Positions 26,654 to 35,227 of a stretch of 64,000 nucleotides of DNA are shown piece by piece. Source of the DNA: Parapedobacter flavus (GTDB lineage: Bacteria > Bacteroidota > Bacteroidia > Sphingobacteriales > Sphingobacteriaceae); assembly GCF_035818675.1 (NCBI RefSeq), contig NZ_JAYKZZ010000018.1, positions 62,001-126,000 of the forward strand, given 5' to 3'. The notes below the pieces were generated by a model that saw nothing but the letters and a program-made list of their open reading frames with translations, was not told where the DNA came from and did no database searches. Both the position numbers and the translations under genes were made by a program. The first letter of the stretch is position 1. Each line of letters starts with the position of its first letter.

Positions 26654-27539
26654 TTTGGAATTTACCAAATACGCCCAGTGGCAACTTACTCCCGGCCGTG
26701 GCTTGCAGGTACAATTCGCCCGTTTCAAGATTTTGCACATCAGGCAATGCCGCCCTGATCAGGTTTTCAACAATCACGGAAGAAAACCCCAACGAATAGG
26801 TATTCAAGATTAGGAAATGTTCCTGTGGGTCGAGCAACTGGACCACATCACGCATCATTTCGGCAATGTGGTCTTCCAGCTTCCATTTCTCGCCCTTCGG
26901 TCCATGCCCGTAGGCCGGTGGGTCAAGGATGATCCCGTGGTACCTATTACCCCGCTTCAGCTCGCGTTTCACGAATTTAAGGGCATCTTCAACCACCCAA
27001 CGGGTATCCGAAAGGCCCGACAGCTCCTGGTTTTCGTTGGCCCACGTAACCACCTGCTTGATGGAGTCCACGTGGGTGGTATCCGCACCGGCAGCGCGGG
27101 CAATCAACGAGGCACCACCGGTATAGGCGAAAAGGTTGAGCACCTTCGGTTTCGGCGTGCTGGATGATTTTATCGCGGTGGAAATATAATCCCAATTGAC
27201 CGCCTGCTCGGGAAAAACGCCCACATGCTTGAAGGAGGTGAGGCCCAGGCGCAGCTTGATGGCCACATCGCCATTGCTGTATTTAATATGCCAACGGTCG
27301 GGCAGTTTAGGGTTCTTTTTGATCCATTCGCCGCTGGTGGCCGAACGGCCCTTGAACCTCGTGTCGTGCCGCTTCTGCCACTCGGCCTCCGACAGGCCCT
27401 TAGCCCATACGGCTTGTGGTTCGGGGCGAATCAGTATACGGTCGCCGAACCGTTCCAGTTTTTCAAAATTACCACAATCGATGAGCTCATAGTCTTCCCA
27501 GTGCTCGGGGGTACGGAGTTGGATGCTGTTTGCAGTCAA
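26622..27539 (-). CDS. Class I SAM-dependent RNA methyltransferase (RlmI/RlmK-like)
   Basis: A 305-residue methyltransferase. The N-terminal half carries strands similar to those before the fold in RlmI-type rRNA cytosine methyltransferases; the Rossmann part has VLNLFAYTGGASLIAR (SAM site) and IILDPPAYGHG (catalytic NPPY-like motif). It likely modifies rRNA, but the site is unknown. The only in-frame start is TTG 27539, and a TATCTTTG promoter element lies 17 bp upstream. The protein seems to end naturally at GVFGKF, but about ten further residues are read into the 3' end of purU, giving a 32 bp tail-to-tail overlap. Confidence 0.85.
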   Translation of the reverse strand: MTANSIQLRTPEHWEDYELIDCGNFEKLERFGDRILIRPEPQAVWAKGLSEAEWQKRHDTRFKGRSATSGEWIKKNPKLPDRWHIKYSNGDVAIKLRLGLTSFKHVGVFPEQAVNWDYISTAIKSSSTPKPKVLNLFAYTGGASLIARAAGADTTHVDSIKQVVTWANENQELSGLSDTRWVVEDALKFVKRELKRGNRYHGIILDPPAYGHGPKGEKWKLEDHIAEMMRDVVQLLDPQEHFLILNTYSLGFSSVIVENLIRAALPDVQNLETGELYLQATAGSKLPLGVFGKFQTIQTPRSYSR

Positions 27540-27556
27540 AGTAAGCTTATTTTTGG

Positions 27557-27564
27557 CAAAGATA
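27557..27564 (-). promoter_or_regulatory. -7 element for the RNA methyltransferase gene
   Basis: Minus strand TATCTTTG, a full TAnnTTTG match, in the 47 bp gap before the TTG start at 27539. A transcript would begin near 27551, leaving a leader of about 12 nt. No clear -33 element is present. Confidence 0.45.
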
Positions 27565-27586
27565 GCGATAAATTGAACGCGTTCGA

Positions 27587-28339
27587 TTAAAACCGCTCTT
27601 TCGCCGCTTTCATAAACGGACTGGCAAATACGAAGCTATTCAGCTCTTCCACATCTGAATGTGCAATTTCCTTATTCGACCCTTCCCACCATTTTTGGCC
27701 TTTGTGTAGAAAGATGATGTAGTCGCCGATACCCATCACCGAGTTCATGTCGTGGGTCACCACCACCGTTGTGCATTTATATTCTTCGGTCAGGTCCGAG
27801 ATCAACTCGTCGATCACGATGGCGGTTTCCGGATCAAGGCCCGAATTGGGCTCATCGACAAAGAGGTACTTCGGATTCATGCTGATGGCGCGGGCAATGC
27901 CCACGCGCTTCTTCATCCCTCCTGAAAGCTCCGCCGGATACAGCTTGTTACGGCCCGCCAGGTTCACCCGCTCCAAACAAAAATTGGCTCGGTCGATCTT
28001 CTCGCTCCGGCTCATATCCGTAAACATCTCCAAGGGGAAAATGATGTTCTGCTCCACCGTCATCGAATCAAACAGCGCCGAATTCTGGAACAGCATCCCG
28101 ATTTCCTTGCGGATGGGTATACGGTCTTCGAAATCCATCCGTGTAAAATCCGCATCCTGGTAAAGAACCTTTCCCTGTTCGGGACGATGCAGCCCCACCA
28201 TGCATTTCAGCAACGTGCTCTTGCCCGATCCCGATCCGCCAATGATTAAGCTGATCTGACCCGGCTTGAACTGGGCATCGATGCCCCTTAGTACATGGTT
28301 GTCGCCGAACGATTTATGGATGTTTTGAACTTCAATCAT
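27587..28339 (-). CDS. mlaF: ABC transporter ATPase of an Mla/Mce-type lipid transporter
   Basis: A 250-residue ATPase. ATG 28339 gives the normal beginning MIEVQNIHKSFGD; the longer frame adds 60 residues that do not look like protein of this family. Motifs are Walker A GGSGSGKST (34-42), the signature LSGGMKKRVGIARA and Walker B FVDEPNSGLDP. The chain is typical of MlaF, which powers phospholipid movement between inner and outer membranes. It lies 22 bp after the MlaE-like permease. The periplasmic Mce protein (MlaD) is not next to the pair in this window. Confidence 0.88.
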   Translation of the reverse strand: MIEVQNIHKSFGDNHVLRGIDAQFKPGQISLIIGGSGSGKSTLLKCMVGLHRPEQGKVLYQDADFTRMDFEDRIPIRKEIGMLFQNSALFDSMTVEQNIIFPLEMFTDMSRSEKIDRANFCLERVNLAGRNKLYPAELSGGMKKRVGIARAISMNPKYLFVDEPNSGLDPETAIVIDELISDLTEEYKCTTVVVTHDMNSVMGIGDYIIFLHKGQKWWEGSNKEIAHSDVEELNSFVFASPFMKAAKERF

Positions 28340-28361
28340 ACGTATCTGTTGGTAAAAACGG

Positions 28362-29096
28362 TTAAAGCATAAGGGCTGTAATAATATAGTCGGCCACCAG
28401 AATGGAGATGCAACTGATAACCACGCCACGTGTACTGGCTTGGCCAACCTCCAGCGCCCCACCACGTACATAAAACCCTTTGAAGGCCGAAACGGAGGTG
28501 ATGATAAACCCGAAGACAAACGCTTTTACCAACGCTACAGCAACCGTATAACCAATAAAGCCATCGGTAATCCCATTGATGTAATCGGCAGGAGTAACCG
28601 CACCGGAAATCGCCCCGCCAAAAAGCCCACCCGTTAAGGCCAGGAAAATGGACATGATGACCAATGCTGGAATCATCGTAATGCCCGCCAGGATTTTGGG
28701 GAGGATAAGGTACCCCGGTGCATTGATGCCCATGATTTCGAGTGCATCGATTTGCTCGGTTACCCGCATGGACCCGATCTGCGACGAAATGGACGACCCC
28801 ACCTTGCCTGCCAATACCAGCGCGGTGATGGTGGGACTAAGCTCCAAGATACTCGAATCGCGATTGATCTGCCCGATCACCGACGTGGGAATCAAATCAG
28901 AAACCAACTGGAAGGCGATCTGCATGGTCATTACGGCACCGATGAAGGTTGAGATGATGCCGATCAACCCGAGGGAGCCCACGCCGATCTCGTTCATCTC
29001 GTGGATAATTTCTTTCCAGTATATCCGCCATTTTTCCGGTCGCCGGAAGACCGCTTTCAAAAGCAAAAGGTATTGTCCGAAGTAGGTGAAAAACAT
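28362..29096 (-). CDS. mlaE: MlaE family lipid ABC transporter permease
   Basis: A 244-residue inner-membrane permease of the MlaE family with about five hydrophobic segments. Typical phrases are GSLGLIGIISTFIGAVMTMQ, LAGKVGSSISSQIGSMRVTEQIDALEIMGI, and the C-terminal GVVISCISILVADYI. It begins with MFFTYFGQYLLLLKAVF at ATG 29096 and forms an operon with the ATPase gene. Substrate is probably phospholipid, by family. A weak promoter-like TATCTTTA (minus) lies at 29125-29132. Confidence 0.9.
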   Translation of the reverse strand: MFFTYFGQYLLLLKAVFRRPEKWRIYWKEIIHEMNEIGVGSLGLIGIISTFIGAVMTMQIAFQLVSDLIPTSVIGQINRDSSILELSPTITALVLAGKVGSSISSQIGSMRVTEQIDALEIMGINAPGYLILPKILAGITMIPALVIMSIFLALTGGLFGGAISGAVTPADYINGITDGFIGYTVAVALVKAFVFGFIITSVSAFKGFYVRGGALEVGQASTRGVVISCISILVADYIITALML

Positions 29097-29442
29097 AAAT
29101 CGTTATCTAACTATTCAATTAGCGTTAAAGATACAGGTTTTGCAGTTACAACGAAAATCCGTGCCGTATTGTTTGTTCGATGAGGATACCATATCGAAAC
29201 CAAATAATCGCATCCGTGGCGGAAATTGGCGGAAAATCCCGCCAATTTCCGCCAAAAGTCTTTCCATGCCTATCTTTACGCAAACCAACAACCTGACGAG
29301 CCGCGACAGGCTTATATCGGTATACCACAGGCCTGTTCTAGCGTTTCACAGCTTTAGGATTTACATAACCGACGCTAATATCTCTGCTTCAAAAAACGAA
29401 GGTGCGCTTGCAAAAGTGTAATGCAACCCCTATATTAGGTAC
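29097..29442. other. Intergenic stretch between divergent mlaE and the SDR gene
   Basis: I see no gene here. It holds a perfect 15 bp inverted repeat (29218-29253) and two imperfect -7 elements, minus TATCTTTA at 29125-29132 and plus TATCTTTA at 29271-29278, one on each side of the repeat. That layout would suit a shared control site for the two divergent operons. Confidence 0.5.
29218..29253. repeat. Perfect 15 bp inverted repeat
   Basis: Arms GGCGGAAATTGGCGG (29218-29232) and CCGCCAATTTCCGCC (29239-29253) flank the 6 nt loop AAAATC. Each arm also holds GGCGG at both ends, so the element has nested symmetry. There is no T-run on either side as in a terminator, and the flanking genes point away from it. 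Confidence 0.8.
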
Positions 29443-30162
29443 ATGTTACCACCCATGCACCGAACAGCATTAATCACAGGCGCCACCAAAGGAATGGGGC
29501 ACGCCATCACCGAAAAACTTGCCGAATGTGGCTACAACCTATTGCTCGCTGCCCGTAATGACCGAGCGCTTGCTGCGCTCAAAAAACAACTGGAAACACA
29601 ATATCCCGATATTCACGTGGCCTATTTAGCCTGTGACTTTTCAGCACCCGAACAATTAAACAACCTGATTACGTGGGTAGATGACCAAACGGCAGACATC
29701 GATATCCTCATCAACAACGTGGGTATTTTTAAACCCGTATCCGTACTGGATGAGACCGACGAGGATTTCCGGCAGCAATTGCAGGTCAACTACATCACCC
29801 CACACCTCCTGTCGCGCGCCGTCGGTCAACGCATGCGAAAAAACCGCCGTGGACACATCTTCAACATCAGCTCCATCGCCAGCCGCGAGCCCGTTTCCGC
29901 CGCCGGCACCTATACTGTAACAAAATTTGCGGTGATGGGTCTAACGCATGTATTACGGGAGGAACTGCGGCCACACGACGTGAAGGTGACCGAGATTATC
30001 CCGGGTTCAACGCTGACTTCCTCGTGGGAAGGCACCGACATCCCTGCCGACCGGTTTATTCTGCCGGCAGACATCGCCGAGGCTATTGTAACCTGCCTCC
30101 GGATGAGTGATGGGGCCAACGTGGAGGAAGTCGTCATCAAACCCAAATACGGTAACAGTTAA
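29443..30162 (+). CDS. Short-chain dehydrogenase/reductase
   Basis: A 239-residue classical SDR with an NAD(P) fold: TGATKGMG (glycine-rich, near 12-19), NNVG, the catalytic Ser in NISSIASREPVSAAG, and YTVTK holding Tyr and Lys. Residues AARN after the second strand suggest NADP preference. The substrate is unknown. ATG 29443 and ATG 29455 (MHRTALITGA) are both possible; the second is closer to the family beginning. It lies 14 bp before the PspC gene, which may share its transcript. Confidence 0.88.
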   Translation: MLPPMHRTALITGATKGMGHAITEKLAECGYNLLLAARNDRALAALKKQLETQYPDIHVAYLACDFSAPEQLNNLITWVDDQTADIDILINNVGIFKPVSVLDETDEDFRQQLQVNYITPHLLSRAVGQRMRKNRRGHIFNISSIASREPVSAAGTYTVTKFAVMGLTHVLREELRPHDVKVTEIIPGSTLTSSWEGTDIPADRFILPADIAEAIVTCLRMSDGANVEEVVIKPKYGNS

Positions 30163-30176
30163 AAAAGGAGAAATCC

Positions 30177-30791
30177 ATGGAAAAGAAACTTCAGCGCATA
30201 CCCCATGAAGGTGCCGTGGCAGGTGTTTGCGCCGGTCTCGGCACGTATTTCGGCATAGATAAAACGTGGGTAAGGGTCGCTTTCGTCATCAGCGTCTTTT
30301 TTTCGGGCTACATGGGCATCGGGCTCTTGGGGCCCATCGTCTACATCGTGCTTTGGATCGTACTTCCCATCAAATCATTTGTATTGCCAAGCGACCCGTT
30401 TCGTGTCGACTACCGCGTGCAACCTAACCCGCCAGTGGAAGATTTCGGAGGATACCCGCCCCATGCCGGGGATCAACGCCACCAGTTCAACAGGGCCAAT
30501 AAAAAAGTAAGCAAAGACCGGTACGTGGCCGGGTTGATTTTGGTAGCCTTGGGTGTATTTTTCTTATTGCACCAGCTGGATATTTTTTATTGGCGTGACT
30601 TCGCCCGGTTCTGGCCCGTGTTGATTATTCTCTTGGGCGTGGCTACCATCTTCGGCGCCTTCAAACCACAGAAGCCAAAACCATTTTCGGTAAACGAACC
30701 GGAGGAACAGGCACCCGAGGCACAAGCGCCCCAAGACAAACCGGACGAACCCACAGACAATGCAGGAACCGACCATGGTTACACCAAATAA
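30177..30791 (+). CDS. PspC domain membrane protein
   Basis: A 204-residue inner-membrane protein. Residues about 1-65 are a PspC domain (RIPHEGAVAGVCAGLGTYFGID, then hydrophobic VRVAFVISVFFSGYMGIGLLGPIVYIVLWIVLP). A second membrane segment near 120-155 (VAGLILVALGVFFLLHQL) resembles the DUF5668/LiaF-type region of the next gene. The C-terminal tail is rich in P, E, Q and D. PspC proteins belong to envelope-stress systems. A good AAAGGAG precedes ATG 30177. It starts an apparent operon with the LiaF-like and RDD genes. Confidence 0.85.
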   Translation: MEKKLQRIPHEGAVAGVCAGLGTYFGIDKTWVRVAFVISVFFSGYMGIGLLGPIVYIVLWIVLPIKSFVLPSDPFRVDYRVQPNPPVEDFGGYPPHAGDQRHQFNRANKKVSKDRYVAGLILVALGVFFLLHQLDIFYWRDFARFWPVLIILLGVATIFGAFKPQKPKPFSVNEPEEQAPEAQAPQDKPDEPTDNAGTDHGYTK

Positions 30792-30803
30792 ATTGAACGG
30801 ATT

Positions 30804-31757
30804 ATGAACAAAGAAAAATTAAGCTGGGGACTCATCCTACTGTTCGTGGGCGGTGTATTATTACTGGATAACCTAGACATTATCGACTTTTACTGGCGGT
30901 CGGTGTTTAGCATGTGGCCCATTATCCTTATCATCATCGGCGTTAATCTACTGGTGCCCAAACGTGGTATCGGCAACGCTATCTCCATTGTGGTCACCAT
31001 CGCCGCGCTAGCATTCCTCGCCTTCCGTGGCACATTTCCACCGCACGACAATTGGTGGATCTTTGACCATAAACACTGGAAAACGGAAAGGCGTCCATCG
31101 TCGAATGACAATAGACCCCGCGAAAAATCGAGCGGCGTATTCACCCATGCTTATGACAATGCCATCACGACGGCACATCTCCACATTAAAGGTGGGGCGG
31201 TAGAATACGAAATCGAAGGGCCGACAGACGAGCTGTTCCACGCTGAAGCAACGAGTACCCTCGGCGGACACCAGTTGGAAACGACAACCACTGGATCCAA
31301 TGCCAACCTTACCTTCAGCATGCGCGATACCGAAAAAGGCAACTGGGACATGAAGGGCAACGAAAACCGTGCGGAAATCCGTTTGAACCGCAACCCCAAG
31401 TGGCACATTTCACTCGACATGGGCGCCGGCGCGGCCGAATTTGACCTCTCCCAATACAAGATAGCGAGTCTCCATTTCAAAGGCGGGGCGGCATCCTTCG
31501 AAGCGAAGTTGGGTATGCCTCTGGAAGAAACCACGATAGCGGCCGAATCGGGCGTAGCCAGTGTAGAAATCGAAATACCCCGTGCCGCAGCGTGTAAAAT
31601 CGTCGTCAAGTCGGGACTTTCTTCCAAGGATTTCCCGGGTTTCACCAAACAGGACGATGGTTCCTATACCACCGAAGGCTATGAAGGGGCGAGCAATCGC
31701 TTTCTCGTTGACTTAAAAGGTGGATTGAGTTCCTTCACCGTGAAACGTTATGATTAA
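30804..31757 (+). CDS. LiaF-like membrane protein with toastrack domain
   Basis: A 317-residue protein. The N-terminal ~85 residues hold three to four hydrophobic segments of the LiaI/LiaF-like region (LSWGLILLFVGGVLLLDNL, MWPIILIIIGVNLL). The rest, from about residue 120, is a beta-helical toastrack (DUF2154/4097-like) with repeated HLHIKGGAVEYEI, LDMGAGAAEFDLS and HFKGGAASFEAKL strands. LiaF in Bacillus restrains an envelope-stress sensor; here a structural stress role is likely. It starts 12 bp after the PspC gene, and only 3 bp separate it from the RDD gene, so the three are co-transcribed. Confidence 0.85.
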   Translation: MNKEKLSWGLILLFVGGVLLLDNLDIIDFYWRSVFSMWPIILIIIGVNLLVPKRGIGNAISIVVTIAALAFLAFRGTFPPHDNWWIFDHKHWKTERRPSSNDNRPREKSSGVFTHAYDNAITTAHLHIKGGAVEYEIEGPTDELFHAEATSTLGGHQLETTTTGSNANLTFSMRDTEKGNWDMKGNENRAEIRLNRNPKWHISLDMGAGAAEFDLSQYKIASLHFKGGAASFEAKLGMPLEETTIAAESGVASVEIEIPRAAACKIVVKSGLSSKDFPGFTKQDDGSYTTEGYEGASNRFLVDLKGGLSSFTVKRYD

Positions 31758-31760
31758 ACG

Positions 31761-32378
31761 ATGAGCACATTGCCCGACCGGTTCGAGGTGGTTATCCGGG
31801 GAAAGCCCGAAGGCCCCTTTTCACTGGATGAATTGCGCCGCATGAACCTCAATCCAACCGACTTCGTTAAACCATCGGGGTATCCCGAATTTAAAGAAGT
31901 ACGGGAAATTGCTGAATTGAGTAGCCTATTAAATATTGCCTACCAGAATACACGCCCCCAATATTTCGCCACATTAGATGTACGCTTGCTGGCCACGGCA
32001 ATCGACTACTTCATCGCTGGCTGCGTGTATGCGGCGTTAGCCGCCATCTACCTTGCGGGCATCTCGAACGCAAAAGAGAGCATCCCGGCCTTGCTCATCG
32101 GACTGGCGATCGTGCCCCTTACGAAGTTCATCTTATGTGTAGCCATGGAGGGATCGCGCAAACAAGCCTCGATCGGCAAGATGCTTATCGGTGTAAAGGT
32201 GACCGACGAACAGGGCAGGCCTATTGGCTATGGACGGGCATTAGGGCGAAACATGGCCAAATTAGTTGGGGTGGCAACGTTGGGTATCGGGTTCCTCACC
32301 GGTTTCTTCGACAGGCGCCAGCAGTGTCTCCACGACAAGATCGCAGGAACGTTAGTTATCAAAGACAGGTTGATTTAA
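31761..32378 (+). CDS. RDD family membrane protein with N-terminal GYF_2-like domain
   Basis: A 205-residue membrane protein. The first ~55 residues match the GYF_2 pattern (VVIRGKPEGPFSLDELRRM), a small domain seen in bacterial envelope proteins. After a linker an RDD domain begins (LDVRLLATAIDYFIAG near 76-91), with hydrophobic segments and a typical ending: ASIGKMLIGVKVTDEQGRP, then RQQCLHDKIAGTLVIK. RDD proteins are of unclear function, some linked to transport. It lies 3 bp after the toastrack gene. Confidence 0.85.
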   Translation: MSTLPDRFEVVIRGKPEGPFSLDELRRMNLNPTDFVKPSGYPEFKEVREIAELSSLLNIAYQNTRPQYFATLDVRLLATAIDYFIAGCVYAALAAIYLAGISNAKESIPALLIGLAIVPLTKFILCVAMEGSRKQASIGKMLIGVKVTDEQGRPIGYGRALGRNMAKLVGVATLGIGFLTGFFDRRQQCLHDKIAGTLVIKDRLI

Positions 32379-32446
32379 TATATCACCCATTATCCCTAAG
32401 TTTCACCTAACAGCTCATTTTTCAACGGCAGGTGAGAGATCGCTAA

Positions 32447-32478
32447 TTTGCCTATCTCTGGCAATTTAGCTAAGTTTG
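32447..32478 (+). promoter_or_regulatory. Promoter for ispG with a very short or absent leader
   Basis: TTTG (32447-32450) and TAAGTTTG (32471-32478) are separated by 20 bp, an excellent Bacteroidota promoter. Transcription should begin near 32483-32485, while the only suitable ATG is at 32487. The mRNA may therefore be leaderless or nearly so. Confidence 0.6.
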
Positions 32479-32486
32479 CCGTACGC

Positions 32487-34490
32487 ATGGATACGAAAAC
32501 CGGAAACATACTCCCAGGGGGTTACTGCAATTCTTTAACGGCATATTCCAGATGGCATACCCGCGAAGTGCCCATCGGCCATATACCGATGGGCGGCGAC
32601 AACCCCATCCGCATCCAGAGCATGACCACCGTAGACACCATGGACACCATCGGATCCGTGGAACAGACCATCCGGATGGTTGACGCGGGCTGTGAATACG
32701 TACGTATTACCGCGCCCAGCATCAAGGAAGCCCAGAACCTGGCCGAGATCAAAAAGGAATTGCGTAAGCGGGGTTACGATGTGCCGCTTGTTGCCGACAT
32801 CCACTTTACCCCCAATGCAGCCGAAGTTGCTGCCCGTATCGTCGAAAAAGTGCGCGTCAATCCCGGAAATTATGCCGACAAGAAAAAGTTCGACCAATTG
32901 AATTATACGGCATCAACCTACCAGTCGGAGCTGGAACGCATCTATACGAAGTTTGCTCCGCTGGTGAAAATATGCAAAGAATACGGCACGGCCATGCGGA
33001 TTGGCACAAACCACGGCTCGCTTTCCGACCGCATCATGAGTCATTACGGCGACACACCGGAGGGAATGGTCGAATCGGCCATGGAATTCATCCGAATTTG
33101 CGAAGACCTCAATTACCACAGCATTGTCGTCTCGATGAAGTCCAGCAACCCGCAAGTGATGGTACGTGCCTATCGCCTGCTGGTAGAGACAATGGTCGCT
33201 GAGGGAATGAACTATCCGTTGCACCTCGGCGTTACAGAAGCCGGTGACGGTGAAGATGGCCGCATCAAATCAGCTGTAGGCATCGGCACCCTACTCGAGG
33301 ATGGTCTGGGCGATACGGTCCGTGTATCACTCACGGAAGAACCCGAGCTCGAAGCGCCGGTGGCGATAGCGCTGGTGAACCGATACAAGGCGCGCCAGCA
33401 CGAAAATGAGCGGGAAGCCATCAACGTCCCTGCTCCCACCCTGATCAACACCAGCAAGCCGGCGCCTTATCCTTCCAACGAAGTAAACGTGTTCATCGGC
33501 GGTACCCAAGTGCCGCGAGTGGTGGTGGACATCTCGGGGAAAAACCTGAAAGACCCCCATATTCTTACCGATGTAGGGTATAAGTACGACCCCTGGCTCG
33601 ATAAATACCACATGGGCGAGCAATCGGTGGATTTCGTCTATCTCGGCAGTGCGCTGCCATCGTTTACCATGCCGGGCAACCTGAAGCAATTGTACGATTA
33701 CCCAACCTGGCTGAACATCCAAGACAAGACCAACATCCATCCGTTGTTTTCGCTAAGCCAATTTCTGGAAGCAACCGAAAAGGACCGCCATCTCAACTTG
33801 GTACGGATACGCTATGCAGATGTGACAACGCCTGCATTCGAAGCGCTGCCGTTAGACAAAACCATCATCTTCGTCGTGGAAACAGACGTGCCGCACGGTA
33901 TGGCGAACCAACGGCAATTCTTCGGTGCACTCACCGAATTGGGTATCGACAATCCGGTCATCATTCGGCGGCATTACCCCGCTGCAGATTTTATGGGCCC
34001 GCAAGGCGACCTGATGGACCCGGAAGAGCCGTTGTCAAAACTACAGGTATACGCAGCCACCGACATGGGTGGACTACTGGTGGATGGCATGGGTAGCGGG
34101 ATATGGATAGACGCACCGTCCATAGCGACCGATAAGCTTGTATCAGCATCATTTGCCATCTTGCAGGCTACCCGTTCGCGCATTTCCAAAACGGAATACA
34201 TATCGTGCCCCAGCTGTGGCCGCACACTGTTTGACCTGCAAGAGACCACGCAAATGATACGGAGCAGAACCAACCACCTCAAAGGTCTCAAGATTGGGAT
34301 CATGGGGTGTATTGTAAACGGTCCGGGCGAAATGGCTGACGCCGACTATGGTTACGTCGGTGCCGGTCCGGGAAAAATAACCCTCTACCGTGGCAAAGAA
34401 GTGGTTAAACGCAATGTAGGCGCGGCCAATGCACTAGACGAACTTATTGAAATCATTAAAGGCGACGACCGGTGGATCGACCCGGAATAA
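32487..34490 (+). CDS. ispG: 4-hydroxy-3-methylbut-2-enyl diphosphate synthase
   Basis: A 667-residue iron-sulfur enzyme of the MEP isoprenoid pathway that converts methylerythritol cyclodiphosphate to HMBPP. ATG 32487 is preferred to the TTG at 32448 because the promoter lies between them. The N-terminal TIM barrel has YCNSLTAYSRWHTREV, VPMGG-like IPMGGDNPIRIQSM and MRIGTNHGSLSDRI. A middle insertion domain (about 280-560) makes the long form found in Bacteroidota, plants and Chlamydia. The C-terminal cluster domain has CPSCGRT and MGCIVNGPGE, giving the three Cys and the Glu of the 4Fe-4S site. It is convergent with the T9SS gene. Confidence 0.95.
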   Translation: MDTKTGNILPGGYCNSLTAYSRWHTREVPIGHIPMGGDNPIRIQSMTTVDTMDTIGSVEQTIRMVDAGCEYVRITAPSIKEAQNLAEIKKELRKRGYDVPLVADIHFTPNAAEVAARIVEKVRVNPGNYADKKKFDQLNYTASTYQSELERIYTKFAPLVKICKEYGTAMRIGTNHGSLSDRIMSHYGDTPEGMVESAMEFIRICEDLNYHSIVVSMKSSNPQVMVRAYRLLVETMVAEGMNYPLHLGVTEAGDGEDGRIKSAVGIGTLLEDGLGDTVRVSLTEEPELEAPVAIALVNRYKARQHENEREAINVPAPTLINTSKPAPYPSNEVNVFIGGTQVPRVVVDISGKNLKDPHILTDVGYKYDPWLDKYHMGEQSVDFVYLGSALPSFTMPGNLKQLYDYPTWLNIQDKTNIHPLFSLSQFLEATEKDRHLNLVRIRYADVTTPAFEALPLDKTIIFVVETDVPHGMANQRQFFGALTELGIDNPVIIRRHYPAADFMGPQGDLMDPEEPLSKLQVYAATDMGGLLVDGMGSGIWIDAPSIATDKLVSASFAILQATRSRISKTEYISCPSCGRTLFDLQETTQMIRSRTNHLKGLKIGIMGCIVNGPGEMADADYGYVGAGPGKITLYRGKEVVKRNVGAANALDELIEIIKGDDRWIDPE

Positions 34491-34506
34491 GAAAAGGGAT
34501 AAAGCC

Positions 34507-35022
34507 TTAAAGCACGGAAATACGTTTCACTACGGTTTCCGTACCTGCCGATACGCGGATAAAATAAAACCCGTTTGTGAGTTTATTGTTGGTTTCAAAC
34601 ACATGGCTTTGGGGGCCAGCATCAAGCTCCTGACTAAGAAGCGTCATCACCTCATTACCCAATGCATCCATCACCTTGATGGAGACTGCACTTTGTTTAT
34701 CCAACCGATAAGAAAGGCTGATCTGATCGACAATAGGGTTGGGGAAAACCTTTACGCTGCTCAACAGCTTATCTTGGGCAACATTGTTTGATGTAAACGG
34801 AAAGAAACTCTTAAATGAAGAAAAAAACGACCGCTGGGAGCGTTTTTCGGTGGATGGGGAAGCCAATTCCGTGTCTTTTTCCGCCACTTTGGCCTCGGCA
34901 CCCTTCGCCACACGACTCGTATCTACCGCAACCGCACGTTCTTGGGCAGCATTAGCACTCCCCACGAGAATCATCGCGCTCAACGTCAGTACTGTAATAA
35001 TGTGGTGTAAAAACTTCCTCAT
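34507..35022 (-). CDS. T9SS type A sorting-domain protein without an evident cargo domain
   Basis: A 171-residue secreted protein. A signal peptide (MRKFLHHIITVLTLSAMILVGSANA) is followed by about 60 residues of low-complexity, charged and serine-rich sequence. The C-terminal ~85 residues match the type A sorting domain of the type IX secretion system: VKVFPNPIVDQISLSYRL, MDALGNEV, NGFYFIRVSAG and a final KRISVL. Normally this domain follows an enzyme or adhesin, but no cargo domain is present. It may be exported as a small surface protein or be a remnant. It is convergent with ispG and has a good promoter of its own. Confidence 0.85.
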   Translation of the reverse strand: MRKFLHHIITVLTLSAMILVGSANAAQERAVAVDTSRVAKGAEAKVAEKDTELASPSTEKRSQRSFFSSFKSFFPFTSNNVAQDKLLSSVKVFPNPIVDQISLSYRLDKQSAVSIKVMDALGNEVMTLLSQELDAGPQSHVFETNNKLTNGFYFIRVSAGTETVVKRISVL

Positions 35023-35139
35023 AGGGTCCCAATCATCGATTTATGGTGTCATGCCTTGGCGCTAATTTAAGTTCTCTAAATCACTATCCATGCCCTTACC
35101 TCATCACAAAGGTAGGGCATCGTGCCCAATGCACCTAGA

Positions 35140-35169
35140 CAAATATAGGTTTTTTTATCAATTTAACAA
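35140..35169 (-). promoter_or_regulatory. Promoter for the T9SS sorting-domain gene
   Basis: On the minus strand TTG (35167-35169), 19 bp, then TATATTTG (35140-35147). Transcription would begin near 35134, 112 nt before ATG 35022. A second -7-like TACCTTTG at 35107-35114 has no matching upstream element. Confidence 0.5.
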
Positions 35170-35227
35170 TTTTTAACAAAATGGTACGTTGTCCCCTGCG
35201 GCAGGCCCATGATATGCTGCTTATATA

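Noticed and set aside
28340..28519. 60-residue N-terminal extension of the ABC ATPase
   Set aside because: The extension overlaps the 3' end of mlaE and has no ATPase-like features. MIEVQNIHKSFGD at ATG 28339 is the normal family start.
32448..32486. TTG start of ispG at 32448
   Set aside because: It overlaps the promoter and would lie upstream of the predicted transcript start.
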